DNA of 64,000 nucleotides from NCBI GenBank assembly GCA_025526935.1, contig JAHLKD010000033.1, positions 1 through 64,000 of the forward strand. The letters run 5' to 3'. Position 1 is the first letter of the stretch. Each line of letters opens with the position of its first letter. The stretch is from Cladochytrium replicatum (taxonomy: Eukaryota; Chytridiomycota; Chytridiomycetes; Cladochytriales; Cladochytriaceae). Below, piece by piece: positions 53,636 to 64,000 of this stretch. The notes under the pieces are model-generated. The model did not search any database and was not told the origin of the DNA. It saw nothing but the letters and a program-made list of their open reading frames with translations. The translations under genes were made by a program, and so were the position numbers.

Positions 53636-55139
53636 TCAAATGTTCACCGTTAAACCACTGCTCCTCCACCATGCTAGCATTTCCACATCCTTGGTTGCCC
53701 AGAATCCAGTAACTTCGGACCATTTCAACTGCAACCCGCTCTCTCTCCACCAATTGAGCACATCAATGTGTCCATTTCTGCATGCCAAGTCGATCGCATC
53801 CTCACTCCATTTCAATTCGAGTCCACTGGCCTTCCACCATTCCAGGACGTCCACGTGACCGACCTCGCTAGCGCCGTCCAGAGCATTTTCACTCCATAGT
53901 AGTTCAAGCCCACTTGATATCCACCAGGTCAGCACATGAACATGCCCCTCCGTACTTGCAAAGTCCGTGGCCCGATGCGACCAGACAAGTTTCAGACCAC
54001 TGTCTTTCCACCAATCGAGCACATTCAAGTGCCCATTCTCGCTCGCCCCGTCCATCGCAGTTTCGTCCCATAGCAAATCAAGTCCGCTGTTTTTCCACCA
54101 GTCCAGAACTTCCATTAGCCCGGCTCGGCTTGCCGAGCGTGTTGAGTGGTCAGTGTATTGGAGATCCAAGCCGCTTGTATTCCACCACTCGAGAACACTC
54201 AGCTCCCCACATTGGCTCGCGACTGTCCATGGCGTAAGAGGTCCATTCCATCACTAGTCCGCTTGACTTCCACCAATCCAGCACGTCAGCATGTCCAGCG
54301 TGACTCGCAGCGTCCATTGCACTTTCGCTCCACTTCATCTCAAGGTCGCTGGATTTCCACCACTCGAGCACATTGACATGACCGTTTCCGCTGGCGTAAT
54401 CCATCGCGTCTTCGCTCCAGCACATCTCCAGCCCGCTTTTCCTCCACCATTCGAGCACGTCCAGAAATCCCTCTTGGCTAGCTAAATCTATTGCCCAGAT
54501 ACTGTATTTTATCTCCAAGCCGCTGGCAATCCACCAGTCGAGCACATGAGTATGCCGGTTCCGACTTGCATTGTCAACAGCATCTGTGGTCCAGTTCAGT
54601 TTGAGCTCGCTCGATTTCCACCACTCGAGAACTTCAATGTGCCCTTCCGTGCTGGCATTGTCAATGCCATGGTTGCTCTTTATAGGAAGATTGCTGGATT
54701 TCCACCATTCGAGAACGGCTATGTGCGCGTTCCTACTCGCCTTGTCCATCGCCTCGTGTGTGAAATCGGGGTTTCCATGCTCAAGATGGAGCTGCAAAGC
54801 GTCGACCCATCCATTTGCACTTGCATTGTCCATCGATACCACCATGTCTATGAGTTGACGTTGGACATGACGTCTCCGCAGTATCGTAGCTGATCTGAAG
54901 GCGAGTTTCTGCTCCCCAGCCCACTTTCCGAGGCTGACGAGATCTCGTCGACAATCTCGAGCGGTAAGAACGGGAATTGCCATGAACAAGCCACACGGCT
55001 GTTTTCTTGGGAATGCAATCACTGGCCAGGATGGCAGCATTGGTACAGCGACATCGGAGTGCATCTCGATTGCAGTACACGACTGGCTTTCCATTGAAAC
55101 ACAGAACTGCGCTTGATCTAGGACAGAAGGTAACCACAT
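53636..55139 (-). CDS. Ankyrin-like repeat protein (LEWWKSSGL type), one frameshift
   Basis: After a roughly 80-residue N-terminal region, about 13 repeats of 33-34 residues run to the C-terminus. The unit is roughly AMDxASxxGHxxVLEWWKSSGLEL, best seen in DYASGNGHVNVLEWWKSSDL and DGASEVGHVDVLEWWKASGL. The pattern (A.D.AS..GH..VL.WW) is a variant ankyrin repeat. The frame breaks once near 54210, where one extra base (around AMDS) separates two perfectly in-phase halves; correcting the reading restores the repeat register. The break may be a sequencing error or a recent mutation. Such proteins usually act as binding scaffolds; the partner is unknown. Confidence 0.8.
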
Positions 55140-55251
55140 TCTGAGTTTGAACTATGGTTTGTGAAATCCTGACAATATTGGTTAGCAAAACACATGGAAA
55201 TGTCACGAATGCCTGAAGCTGCATGCATCAAAGCGATTTTATTCCTCACCT

Positions 55252-56817
55252 GCTCCTAAAACTCCTCCCCCATTCCGCGCTTACGGTGTATCTGATCCCC
55301 TGTCGGCCGCACTGTCAACACGATTCAACATCAACCAGCCATCCGAATGCCAGAAAGCATTGATCCCGACCATCTTGGCACAAGATCGGGACCTGTTTCT
55401 CCGTGATCTAACAGGATTAGGAAAGACACTGGGTCTTGTCGTCGCGTTGTTGAGCAAACGACATCCTACTCCAACTCTCGATGTTCACAAATTCTCGCTC
55501 CAGGATATTTTAGGCGACACGAAACCGACACAGCGACGCTATAGGAATAAGGACTGTCTCAGTCCAACGAATTTAGTTCTTTTGCCGACGCGGGAGTTGG
55601 CATTGCAGTTCCACGGTTGGCTGGTAGATCTACTCAAGACCGCCTACCCGGACAGAGATTACGCTTCACAGTTTCTCTGTGTCGTAGCTGGAACGTTTGG
55701 TGAATCAACTAAAGAATTCCGGAAAGCGAAATCGATGTATAATCTCCCACAACCAGTGATAATGTCGATCCAGAACTTGAGAACAAAGAAGAACATCAGC
55801 ACTCTCATCGGGACACCGAATCATATACAAAAACTCTATGAATTCAACGTGTTCGACCCGAATTCGCTGGAAACGCTAATCCTGGATGAGGTCGATCAGT
55901 TGATTGAGCCGTGGAACAAGTACGCGACTGTTAAGGAGCGGCATAATCGCATTGTGCATCCTCTGCCGGCCGAGGTGCTTCTGGATCAGATAGTTTCACG
56001 ACGAAGGAAGGACCGGGCAAAGGTGGCTGATGGAACGAAAGAGGGAAAGGACCGAGGTGTAATACCCGATCTGCGCATCGTTGCGACATCCGCGACCATT
56101 AACGCTGGTCTTCGGTTCGAAGTGACGAAACGACGAGGATGGATGAAAGATCCCATCTTTCTGGACATATGCGGACGTCCCACTCCCGCGCCGTCATTAC
56201 ACCACTACGGAATCCTCGTTACACCGGATACCGGGACGCTTACGGACTTGTACCCGACTACCATCAAAGGAGGCGATTTCAACATGGACGATCTTCCGGA
56301 TCACCCCATCTCCGAAAATCCCAATAACCTGGACTACAATGCCCTTCTTGAAGTTGTAAGCAAGATCATGGAATCCGACAAAGTGGATCGCGCATTGCTG
56401 TTCACGCACTCCTCAGCTCCGCTGACTTCGATCGTGGAACAGTTGGAATCGTTCGGGGTTCAGTCTGCGAGACTGATGGATCGATTCATCCGCGCACAAG
56501 AAATAGAAACACCGACCCAACCAACTCCTACCACCAGCTCCAACGACCCGTTCGAAAGCGAGAATGGACCGGTGAATTTGCTCGTTGGGCATGAGAACCA
56601 GGTGTACGGTATTGATCTTCCGACCATCTCCCATGTGTTCATTCTGGGAGCACCAAGCTCTGAGCAGGCATATTTGCACCTCGCTGGACGGGCTGGACGG
56701 TATGGAAAAGAGGGTCGAGTGTACACGTTGCTGGATACACGTGTGCATGCAAGGAAGTTGCGGTCGATGTCCAGAGCGATCGATTTCCAGTTTGAGAAAC
56801 TCCCGTTTGAAGTGTAA
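55252..56817 (+). CDS. Mitochondrial DEAD-box RNA helicase, MRH4-like
   Basis: The frame before the first ATG (55348) already reads KRFYSSPAPKTPPPFRAYG and NINQPSECQKALIPTILAQD. A mitochondrial presequence and Q motif therefore precede it and the true start is in an upstream exon. The helicase core has motif I (LTGLGKT), Ia (LLPTRELALQ), II (LILDEVDQLI, DEVD in place of DEAD), III (TSAT), and a second RecA domain ending HLAGRAGRYGKEGRVYTLLD (motif VI). Domain order and length agree with fungal Mrh4, which helps assemble the mitochondrial large ribosomal subunit. No introns are visible in the main exon. Confidence 0.82.
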   Translation, partial: APKTPPPFRAYGVSDPLSAALSTRFNINQPSECQKALIPTILAQDRDLFLRDLTGLGKTLGLVVALLSKRHPTPTLDVHKFSLQDILGDTKPTQRRYRNKDCLSPTNLVLLPTRELALQFHGWLVDLLKTAYPDRDYASQFLCVVAGTFGESTKEFRKAKSMYNLPQPVIMSIQNLRTKKNISTLIGTPNHIQKLYEFNVFDPNSLETLILDEVDQLIEPWNKYATVKERHNRIVHPLPAEVLLDQIVSRRRKDRAKVADGTKEGKDRGVIPDLRIVATSATINAGLRFEVTKRRGWMKDPIFLDICGRPTPAPSLHHYGILVTPDTGTLTDLYPTTIKGGDFNMDDLPDHPISENPNNLDYNALLEVVSKIMESDKVDRALLFTHSSAPLTSIVEQLESFGVQSARLMDRFIRAQEIETPTQPTPTTSSNDPFESENGPVNLLVGHENQVYGIDLPTISHVFILGAPSSEQAYLHLAGRAGRYGKEGRVYTLLDTRVHARKLRSMSRAIDFQFEKLPFEV

Positions 56818-56905
56818 TGACATCCATGATACGTTATAGCTTACGGTAACAAATTTTGGCATTTTCACGCCACACACAAGTTGACATCACACAAATCCAA
56901 CCAAA

Positions 56906-57991
56906 AATGGCATCTTGGCTCAAACCCACAACAGACGATAAGCTGCCGCGCAGAATCAGTACGAGTTCGGAGTCGTCGAGTCCGCGCCAGTCCACAAAGG
57001 AAACCACTTACAATTTTGAAAAGCTGTTTCCTGAGCTGGGCGATGTAACAGTGCATGGAGGTGAACACAAATCAATGGAATGCTTCATCGCTTCTCATCA
57101 CACTTATGTTAACTGTTTTGGTTGTTTTACTCCATTGAATAGATTTTAAAGTCAAATTGACTCCTCCAGATAAGGCATCCCTCCAGGGAAGGCTTTTCGT
57201 GACGCCAGAGCATCTTGCGTTTTACTCCACGTCCAGCGGCAAAGAAGTAAAGCGGGTAATTTGGTTACAATAGAGAGTCCGTTCAATGAAACACCTTCGT
57301 GCCATTCTAAAACGGAGCTTCTTTTTGCCGTGGGTAGCTTACAATCAGGCTTGATGGAGTTTCTTCGATAAGTCGTGAGAAGGGTATCATCACCCAAGAG
57401 ACAACAGTCAAAGTTGGAACAGAAGAGGTTGGTACACGAAATGTCGAAAGTCGGCTCATCGGATTCGCCACAACCATGACCCGTTTGTTGCAGTACATCT
57501 TTTCAAACAACCGATCAAGAGATACTTTCTTCCAAACTCTTCAAGGAGCCTGGACAACTGCGGCCGCTGGCGCCCGCAAAGCGAAAGCGGCGTCAGCAAA
57601 CGTTCTCAAATCTGCAGGTGGCGATCTCGCTTCTTCGCTCTCGTCTTCGACCGTAATGGTTGAGCATCCCAGTGCGGTCGAAATCGAATCGAATCCTCCT
57701 TCCATTGCTGAAGAAGATGACGGAGAGACGGCCATAAATTTGACAAATGTTGTGACTACAGCGTTCGAGGGGAAGCAACATGAGGACAACGATGCATTAG
57801 TCGCGGCACAGTACGTTCCACTTGCGGATGTGGAACCTGAGCTTGTAAGTTCAGGCACTGGTTCAAAGGAGGCGGAAGAAACGGCGAAAACGAACGGAAG
57901 TGAAGAGCAGTCTGGGATCGTTTATCTTCTTTTCGGGCTTGCCATTTTGGTTGCAGCTGTCGGTGTTCTGCGTCGAGGGAGATTGATGTGA
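56906..57991 (+). CDS. GRAM-domain protein with C-terminal membrane anchor
   Basis: The protein begins MASWLKPTTDDKLPRRIS and YNFEKLFPELGD. After an intron it continues FKVKLTPPDKASLQGRLFVT then PEHLAFYSTSSGKEV, the core of a GRAM domain (PH-like lipid-binding fold). Further exons supply the end of the domain (KGIITQETTVKVGTEEVG). A Ser/Glu-rich linker leads to the single transmembrane segment GIVYLLFGLAILVAAVGVL at the extreme C-terminus, with basic RRGRLM behind it. It would be tail-anchored, probably at the ER or a contact site. No START-like (VASt) domain is present, unlike Lam/GRAMD1 lipid transporters. Confidence 0.8.
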
Positions 57992-58342
57992 TAAAGCTCC
58001 AAAACTGCAATGCATGCTTTCGTGCTCTGAATGCAAACTACACTTCTCTCATGCCTCTTTAGAAAGTTTTCTTGTTTTTTTGCGTTCTTTCGTTTTCTCG
58101 TATTTGGATTTTGCAGTGATCTCTTGCGCTTCTCTGTTGAGTATCCTTGCTTGCAGTTTGTCTCGATCTATTGTAATGAAATTTCTCATAGTTGCCCTAT
58201 GTGCAGGTGTGCAACTAGGGTTCACGAACTGCCACATTTTGGTGTGTCAATCTCAGCTTAGAAAAAAACTGCTCAGTCGGGCACCGGATACACTCAGCTA
58301 GACTTCCCGCCCTACAGTATAGAGTAGCAGTAGCATCACACA

Positions 58343-60107
58343 ATGTTCGAAACGGCTCGCTGGAAGCGAACCGAGGTATGTATGCTGTGTAAAGTGCTCT
58401 GTCACCTGTATTGACCACTCCTCCTCTTCCCTTCTGTCTGCAGTCGAAAGACTACAAATTTGGTAAATAGGCAAGCCCAGCTCAACTCTAGAATTTGTGT
58501 ATTCAATTTGTTTCCATATCTAGACGATGTCAATGTTGACGAATTTGTGGACCATTCATGCCTCACGTCCATCCGTTACCCGTTTGTCTACCTCCAGGCG
58601 CTCAAATCGATCCTGATGTACATGGCCGATTTGGCTATTATGGGCCTGCTCTTCTACACACAAATATCGAAAGAGTTGTCTGCACAGTGCCCGAACGACC
58701 CTACGACTGGTTTGAGTCTTTGTACAGAAAAGAACGGGTTCTGGAGTAACAGAATTTTGCCATACGAATACCGACCTTACATTCAGCTTGTGTCGGTGTT
58801 GATGTCGTTCCTCTTTTTGATCTTGGACTGGCGAAAGGCACTTAAGGTCATTCAATCGCGAGGTGTTTCGGTCGCTTTTACCTCCAACATCGCGAACCGG
58901 TTCTACTCGCTCCGCTCGTACGCGCACTTCTGCCTTTTTGCGGAGATTCGGAGCTCCAGGAAGGCTCTCGAAGTTGTAGCCTTCTCGGTGTTCTTTTTGC
59001 TGAAGGGTTAGTTCATCAGTTACTCTGTTCAGTATTCGCTCTTGAACGTTAATATTAGGCTGGAAGCGCCTTCTCCTTGCTGAACTGCCGCGTCAGGCTA
59101 TCAACTTTCTGTCGTTGATCGACGTAGTTGACATTCAACGCAAACAGTCGAAATTCGGCACGACAACCCCAAATGTCCGCTTGATGATTGAATCTGCTGG
59201 GGATCTCTTCACGGTGAGCTTTTTTCGTGCCATCCTCTGCAGTCCAGCTCTAATTATCGTGTCCTCATGGTTCCAGTCACCAACTGTTGTAATGACACAA
59301 AAAATATACTACGGGCTTCAGATTGTGACGGTCGCCATCTGGTCAGTTTCGTTTTCCTTGCTCTTGTTCGCGATGATCCTCTGGATCCCGCTTGCGATGC
59401 AGATTCGTGGGAACTTGAAGGAGTACATCGTTCATATTGTAGACAAGCGGTAAGTAGTACACATTGCTGCGGTTATGTATCTCTTTCTCACCAACTAATT
59501 TGCCACTGCCAGTCTTGACAAACTGCTAAAGAAGAGGGCAGTGGATGAGCAATCAGATGCCGATACCTACACGGGGCGCGATACTCCGAAGAACACTCTC
59601 CCACGCGAGAAGACGGAGTATTCGATGAAGTCGCTCGGGCACCCCAACTGGCCCGCTACCGACCCGGTGAAACTCCAGGTGCCGCCCACCCCTTACGTGC
59701 ACCACCAGCATCCCGGTTACAACCACAGCCACCAGCAGATGCACCAGGGCCAATGGGGCCACTACGACCACCACCATCTTGCCCCGCCACCGCACATGAT
59801 GGCTGGGCCGCCATCGCCAACTGTGTCATCGGGCTCGGGCACGATGGTCCTCCCCCCGTACGGGACACCCGAGGAATTTCCGTCCCCGAGTGTGACCAGG
59901 TACACGACGGTGCCACCCGCGGCGGCTGTAGCGCAAACCATGACCTCGCCCAGCTCTGGTTTCGCCCGGTTACCATCACCGGCACCGCCTGCGTCGCGAC
60001 TGCCTTCCCCAATGCCGGGATCGCAGTATCCGCCTCAGCATGGACAGGGCCCGAGCGGATACTACCAGCAGCCACCCCCTGGAAACGGTGGACCGGCATA
60101 TTACTAA
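58343..60107 (+). CDS. KCH1-like potassium transport protein
   Basis: Exons start MFETARWKRTE and continue SKDYKFDDVNVDEFVDHSCL. Several membrane segments follow (ILMYMADLAIMGLLFY, YIQLVSVLMSFLFLILDW, the VVAFSVFFLLKGWKR region with LPRQAINFLSLIDV, then IVTVAIWSVSFSLLLFAMIL). The layout matches the fungal Kch1/Prm6 family, which supports low-affinity potassium uptake during calcium signalling at the plasma membrane. The last exon is a long Pro/His/Gly-rich cytosolic tail (residues after RLDKLLKKRAVDEQS, ending PAYY) that is low complexity and GC-rich. Confidence 0.85.
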
Positions 60108-60674
60108 GGTCCACATCGTGCAATAGAACACCTGGATAGAGGAGCCCAATTCCTTTTTTTTTCATAAAGTGGTATGCTTGGGCCTACCTTTTAGAGCACA
60201 TCGTCGGAAAAGGTTGCGTTCAGTATGGTTGTGGCATATGGTTGGGGTTTGGGTTCTATTAACGACGCGGTGCTCCCCGGCATTTTACTTTCATTCCTGG
60301 TTACCTTGTTTTGTACTTTGCACATATACTGTTTGGTCGCGGCGGATTTATATTCTTGCGTGTTCTAAAGCCGCCATTTTGTGTATTTCATGTTTGCTGC
60401 ATCAATATGGAAAGTTGTTCGCGAAAGATTGCTCCCCGAGCTGCAGAGATCGGTCTGTTCGGATGCCAAACTGGGAAAAACGATGTTCATTGCATTCGTC
60501 TGCGGGAATTTCTCCAAAAAAGTTCACAACTTGATTCATCAATAAAAAGTAACACATGAACCGCTAGAAAAGGAAATAAACATACTAACGTCTGATACAT
60601 GGCTAAAGGATAGAAAGAGAAACTGAAAGCGAGAGGAAGAGACATAAAAACAGGATAATAAGTCTATCTGCTCG
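60108..60674. other. Intergenic stretch, convergent gene ends
   Basis: This holds the 3' regions of the KCH1-like (plus) and kinase (minus) genes. No gene or structured element was seen. Confidence 0.6.
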
Positions 60675-63600
60675 TCAGCTGGTCCCATGCATGGGAAATT
60701 CGTTTGTATCTTCAAGTGGCAGAGGTGTTTGTGGGAGAGGGATTGACGCAGCAACCGCCTCATCAATCCCCTCGGTCAAGTTCGCAAAGCTAAGACCTGC
60801 TGAAAAACGGCTCTTCACATCCCGATTGACGTCACCAAGAACATGAACGTTCTTGTAGCTGAACTGCTCAAACGTAGAATCGAGACTGATTGAGCTCGTC
60901 CCTCTTGCCGACGCTGGAACAGCGAGCCGGCTTCCTGGGGTAGACCCACCAGTGTCTTTGTTTTGGTTTGCGGACGTCCGCCTGGCCCGTTGCTTTCCAG
61001 AACCGCCGTCATTCAACGACATCTTCGACCCCTTTTTACTCATTACGCTTCCAGTCTCAACACGTACACTTCCCGTGGTATTCGTTTCCGTTTCGGCGTT
61101 GAGATCGCCGCCTGGGGTCGATGGACCAGAACTTCCTCGGATACTTCCCAGACCGCTGCGTTTGCTTCCAAGGCTTTGGTCCCCTTCCTTTCCGCGCCTG
61201 ACTCCTATCAAGCTTTCTTCCTCTGATTCTGACACGCCGTCAGCAAAGTCATCATCGCCAGCAATCAGTGATGTTGTCATGGACACCGACAAGGCGCTCA
61301 GTCGTTGTATATCTGGTCGTGTGTTCCGCGCTATCAAATAAAGCATGAACAAAAATCAACAGATCAAAATGACCTTAAGAGAGTACCGTCAAAGTAGCTC
61401 GTGTCGGTCAAATCAGCCGGTTTGGGGACGAATCGGGGAGTTTGGTCTCGTATCCGCTCCCAATCGACATCCTTGAAAAAGGGATGCGCCTTCACCCCGT
61501 CTGCTCGCAACCGCTTTCGAGGGTCGGGGTCAAGCAATTTGCCAACAAGATCTTTTGCCTCTTCCAAAATGCTTCCATCCTCTGGCCATTCGATTTCTGA
61601 AACATTATTTGAGCAAACATTGATTAGATCGCTTCAAATTTTTACCGTGCTTGAGAATACTGCGAAAGATGAGCTCGGGGCTCTCATCTGCAAAAGGCGG
61701 CCATCCCACCAACCACTCGTACATGCAGATCCCCAAAGCCCACCAGTCCACTGCAGGACCATGGTGAAGACCCAGCAGCAGTTCTGGCGCAAGGTAGTCG
61801 GGTGTGCCGAGCAGAGCTTTACTGCTTCCTGGTCGAGCCGATGTTGCAGTTGTGGGCCTCGATGGTGACTTTGTCTCCGGAGGTGGCTCATTATTTTCCT
61901 CCATCAACAGTGGCGGGGCCGAAGTAGGAGTAGCAGACGTAGCAGTCTTCCTTCTTTGAGCTATGGATCGAGGATTCTTTCTCGAGAGAGTATTCAAATG
62001 CTACAGAATAGTTCGAAAAGTTCAGAAATAAGGGAGTATAATAGTTCGCGATCGAAAAGTTCAGAAATAAGGGAAGTATAAAAGTTGGCGATCGACCTAC
62101 AGAGAGGACAGCTTCAGGATTTTCAGTGCCTTCTTGTTCTGCCAGCGTGATTTGCGACAATCCAAAATCCTATAATACGCTCAAACCAGCTGTTGCTTTA
62201 GTTTCAGTCACTCTTACACTCAATTTGATGTGGCCTTTCTCGTTGAGCAAAATATCTGATAACAAACAGAGTAAATTTGAGTGAGTCTACTCTTGATTAA
62301 CAATGTCAGTTTAGCTCACTGTCAGGCTTCAAATCACTGATGCCAGAAAATTGAGATATTAGTAAGAAGTTGAATGTTTCTAAAGTTAAAAAGGTACATA
62401 CCGATGTGTAATGCCGTTTGAATGAAGGTACTCAAGCGCCAACACAACTTCAGCTCCATACATTCTAGCGTCGTCCTCATCAAAAACTCCCATTACACTT
62501 AAGAGAGTGCTGAGATCTCCGCCGATCAGATACTCCATGACCAAATAGAGATAATCCTTGTTGTGGAATGCATAGTACATTCGCACAACAAACGGACTTC
62601 GAACAAGCCCTAGCACTGTTCGTTCGGCCAGAACTTGTGAAACCATGTTCTTTTTGATCATGTCTTCCTTTTTGAGGATCTTTATAGCATATAGATCTTG
62701 CGTCGTTCTCTTTCGTGCAAGAAAGACTTTGCTGGATATAAAGAAAAATTAGTCAAATGGAATAACATGCGCAATGAATATAAGTTTTACCCAAAAGCAC
62801 CGCGACTAATCGCCTTGATAATCTGAAAGTCGTCGATTGCCGGAACACGTTGCCGTTTGGAAGCCTAACCACACAATTATTATTTTTTTAGCAAATGCAT
62901 TAACGAGCAGCTTACCCCGACATCACTCCCAGAGTTAAGGGACATGTTGCTTGGACTTCGTCTATGGCTGCCTGCTCCCCCGCCGGCACCGCGCAAAAGT
63001 ACAGCGAAGAGAGAAACAAGTTTCTTTCCTGAAGAGACTTCATTCGACCGTGCTGACCCAAGTGATCCGTTGTCCTCGCTCTCAATTCGTCGCACTGCTC
63101 GAGTTGCAGCTCCAGCGGGTTGATCAAGACTGGCATATGCAACACTGGTAGTACTCTGTGCGGACAAAGGGCCCCCAGATGACGGTGGCGCTAGCATGGA
63201 TGTCGAGAGCAGTGTCAGGTTGGACGGTGGAGAGAGCATGCGGGTCGAGTGGGCTGTTGTTGCTTGATTTGCAGGCTTTGAGGACTGCAAACTCCACAAC
63301 TTCAGGTGCTCGGCAAGTTTGTTCAGTGCAGATATCTTCTGTTCAAGCTGCAATATTTTAGAGATATACGTTATCAAAAACAGACCTTACCGTTCTGCAA
63401 ATTCTCCTTTCCAAAACTATGGCATCGCCTGCTTCCTTCCCCCTGGTCTCCAGTTTGTTCTCTTCCCGGGACAGTAGCACAGATATTTTCAACATGCACT
63501 TCTCAAGCTTTGAAGCACCTTTCCGTCCACTCTCCTGACCCAGCGAAGCTGCTTTCTGTGCTTTGCTGACAATGATATCAGCGATCTTCCTTGATTCTAA

Positions 63601-64000
63601 ATCGATGAACTTATTTTCAACACCGCCATCCTCCATCGATTCAGTCAGGTTTGATTTCAACGCAGCAGCAAGCTTCCGCAAACGTGCGTCGCACTTTTGA
63701 AGCTCCAGTTGCAACTCGACGTGAACTGCGCAGAATTTTGAATGTTCTTCCAGTTCGTCAGCCAGTACTTGCTCCTCACAAATACGGCATATTACTGTTG
63801 CCTTTGAATTGTCATCTGAAACAACTGTTTCGGGTGACAACATTGTAACTGCTGGTGCTGAGGAAGGTTGTTGTGTTGCGGGAGCATCAGCTTGGTTCGT
63901 ACTCGACAACGAGTATACAGATGAACGGTTCGCCACTTCGGCCCGAGTGGTCGCTTTTACACTATCTAGAGAGACAGGGTTCAATGGATTCCCGGCTTTA
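60675..64000 (-). CDS. Rim15/IRE-type AGC protein kinase, N-terminus beyond window
   Basis: Entering from the right edge, the protein has a [20 protein letters not shown] zinc finger (63715-63790), a coiled coil, and a Ser-rich linker. The kinase domain follows: [64 protein letters not shown] long insert precedes the [15 protein letters not shown] activation segment. The AGC tail carries the hydrophobic motif [12 protein letters not shown] (near 60860). All catalytic residues are present. The insert between DFG and APE is diagnostic of the greatwall/Rim15/IRE group, which controls nutrient-linked entry into quiescence via phosphatase inhibition. The C-terminus ends shortly after the hydrophobic motif, without the receiver domain found in yeast Rim15. 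Confidence 0.9.
62012..62091. repeat. 40-bp tandem duplication inside a kinase intron
   Basis: Two 40-bp units beginning TCGAAAAGTTCAGAAATAAG lie at 62012-62051 and 62052-62091, with a few differences. They fill an intron between the AVLS and HLNTLSRK codons and roughly double its length compared with its neighbours. Confidence 0.8.

Noticed and set aside
59656-60165. Overlapping long frames opposite and beside the KCH1-like last exon
   Set aside because: They arise from the GC-rich Pro/His tail, which keeps several frames open. Only the frame continuous with the membrane domain makes sense.

Overview
The window comes from an intron-rich fungal genome, most likely an early-diverging, zoosporic (chytrid-type) fungus. 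Introns are short (about 45-57 nt, GT...AG) and were placed by eye. Fungal-type families are present: a Rim15/IRE-like AGC kinase with a CRIC zinc finger, a KCH1-like potassium transport protein, a mitochondrial MRH4-like DEAD-box helicase and a PDAT/LRO1-like acyltransferase. The ankyrin-like repeats with an 'LEWWKSSGL' signature resemble arrays I associate with chytrids. Placement below kingdom level is inference.

Region 1 (1-23.4 kb) is a nested mobile-element graveyard. It holds one apparently intact Ty1/Copia element (2758-9319, minus strand) with nearly identical LTRs. It also holds a second frameshifted and 3'-truncated copy (15638-20726), a 5'-truncated fragment of the same family (748-1929, plus strand), older Copia relics, a degenerate Ty3/Gypsy chromovirus 3' end with its LTR (12426-14880), a broken hAT transposase (9320-11701), and a degenerate LINE endonuclease (about 22283-23340). 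Three copies of a roughly 220-250 bp terminus rich in GGGTCGGGT blocks are present, two of them next to tandem arrays of a TGTCC-N4-GGACA dyad spaced about 94 bp apart.

Region 2 (23.5-64 kb) is gene-dense. In order: a Bicaudal-C-like multi-KH plus SAM protein (minus), one or two unrecognised small minus-strand genes, an SLC26/SulP anion transporter (plus), COP9 subunit 3 (minus), an unrecognised membrane-anchored protein (minus), a possible bZIP protein (plus), proteasome subunit RPN6 (minus), a multidomain glycosyltransferase whose middle is inverted (37650-41576), a multi-Myb/SANT protein (plus), PDAT (plus), an RPA-interacting-protein-like gene (minus), an isopenicillin-N-synthase-like oxygenase (plus), a C-terminal remnant of UTP12/WDR3 (plus), a truncated aldo-keto reductase (minus), an ankyrin-like repeat protein with one frameshift (minus), the MRH4-like helicase (plus), a GRAM-domain tail-anchored protein (plus), a KCH1-like protein (plus) and the Rim15/IRE-like kinase, which runs off the right edge (minus).

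The genes do not form one pathway. RPN6 and CSN3 are related PCI-complex subunits encoded about 2.4 kb apart, but that may be chance. The strongest observations are the internal inversion in the glycosyltransferase, the phased dyad arrays joined to hAT-like termini with different cargo, the young Copia element, and the Bicaudal-C architecture in a fungus.
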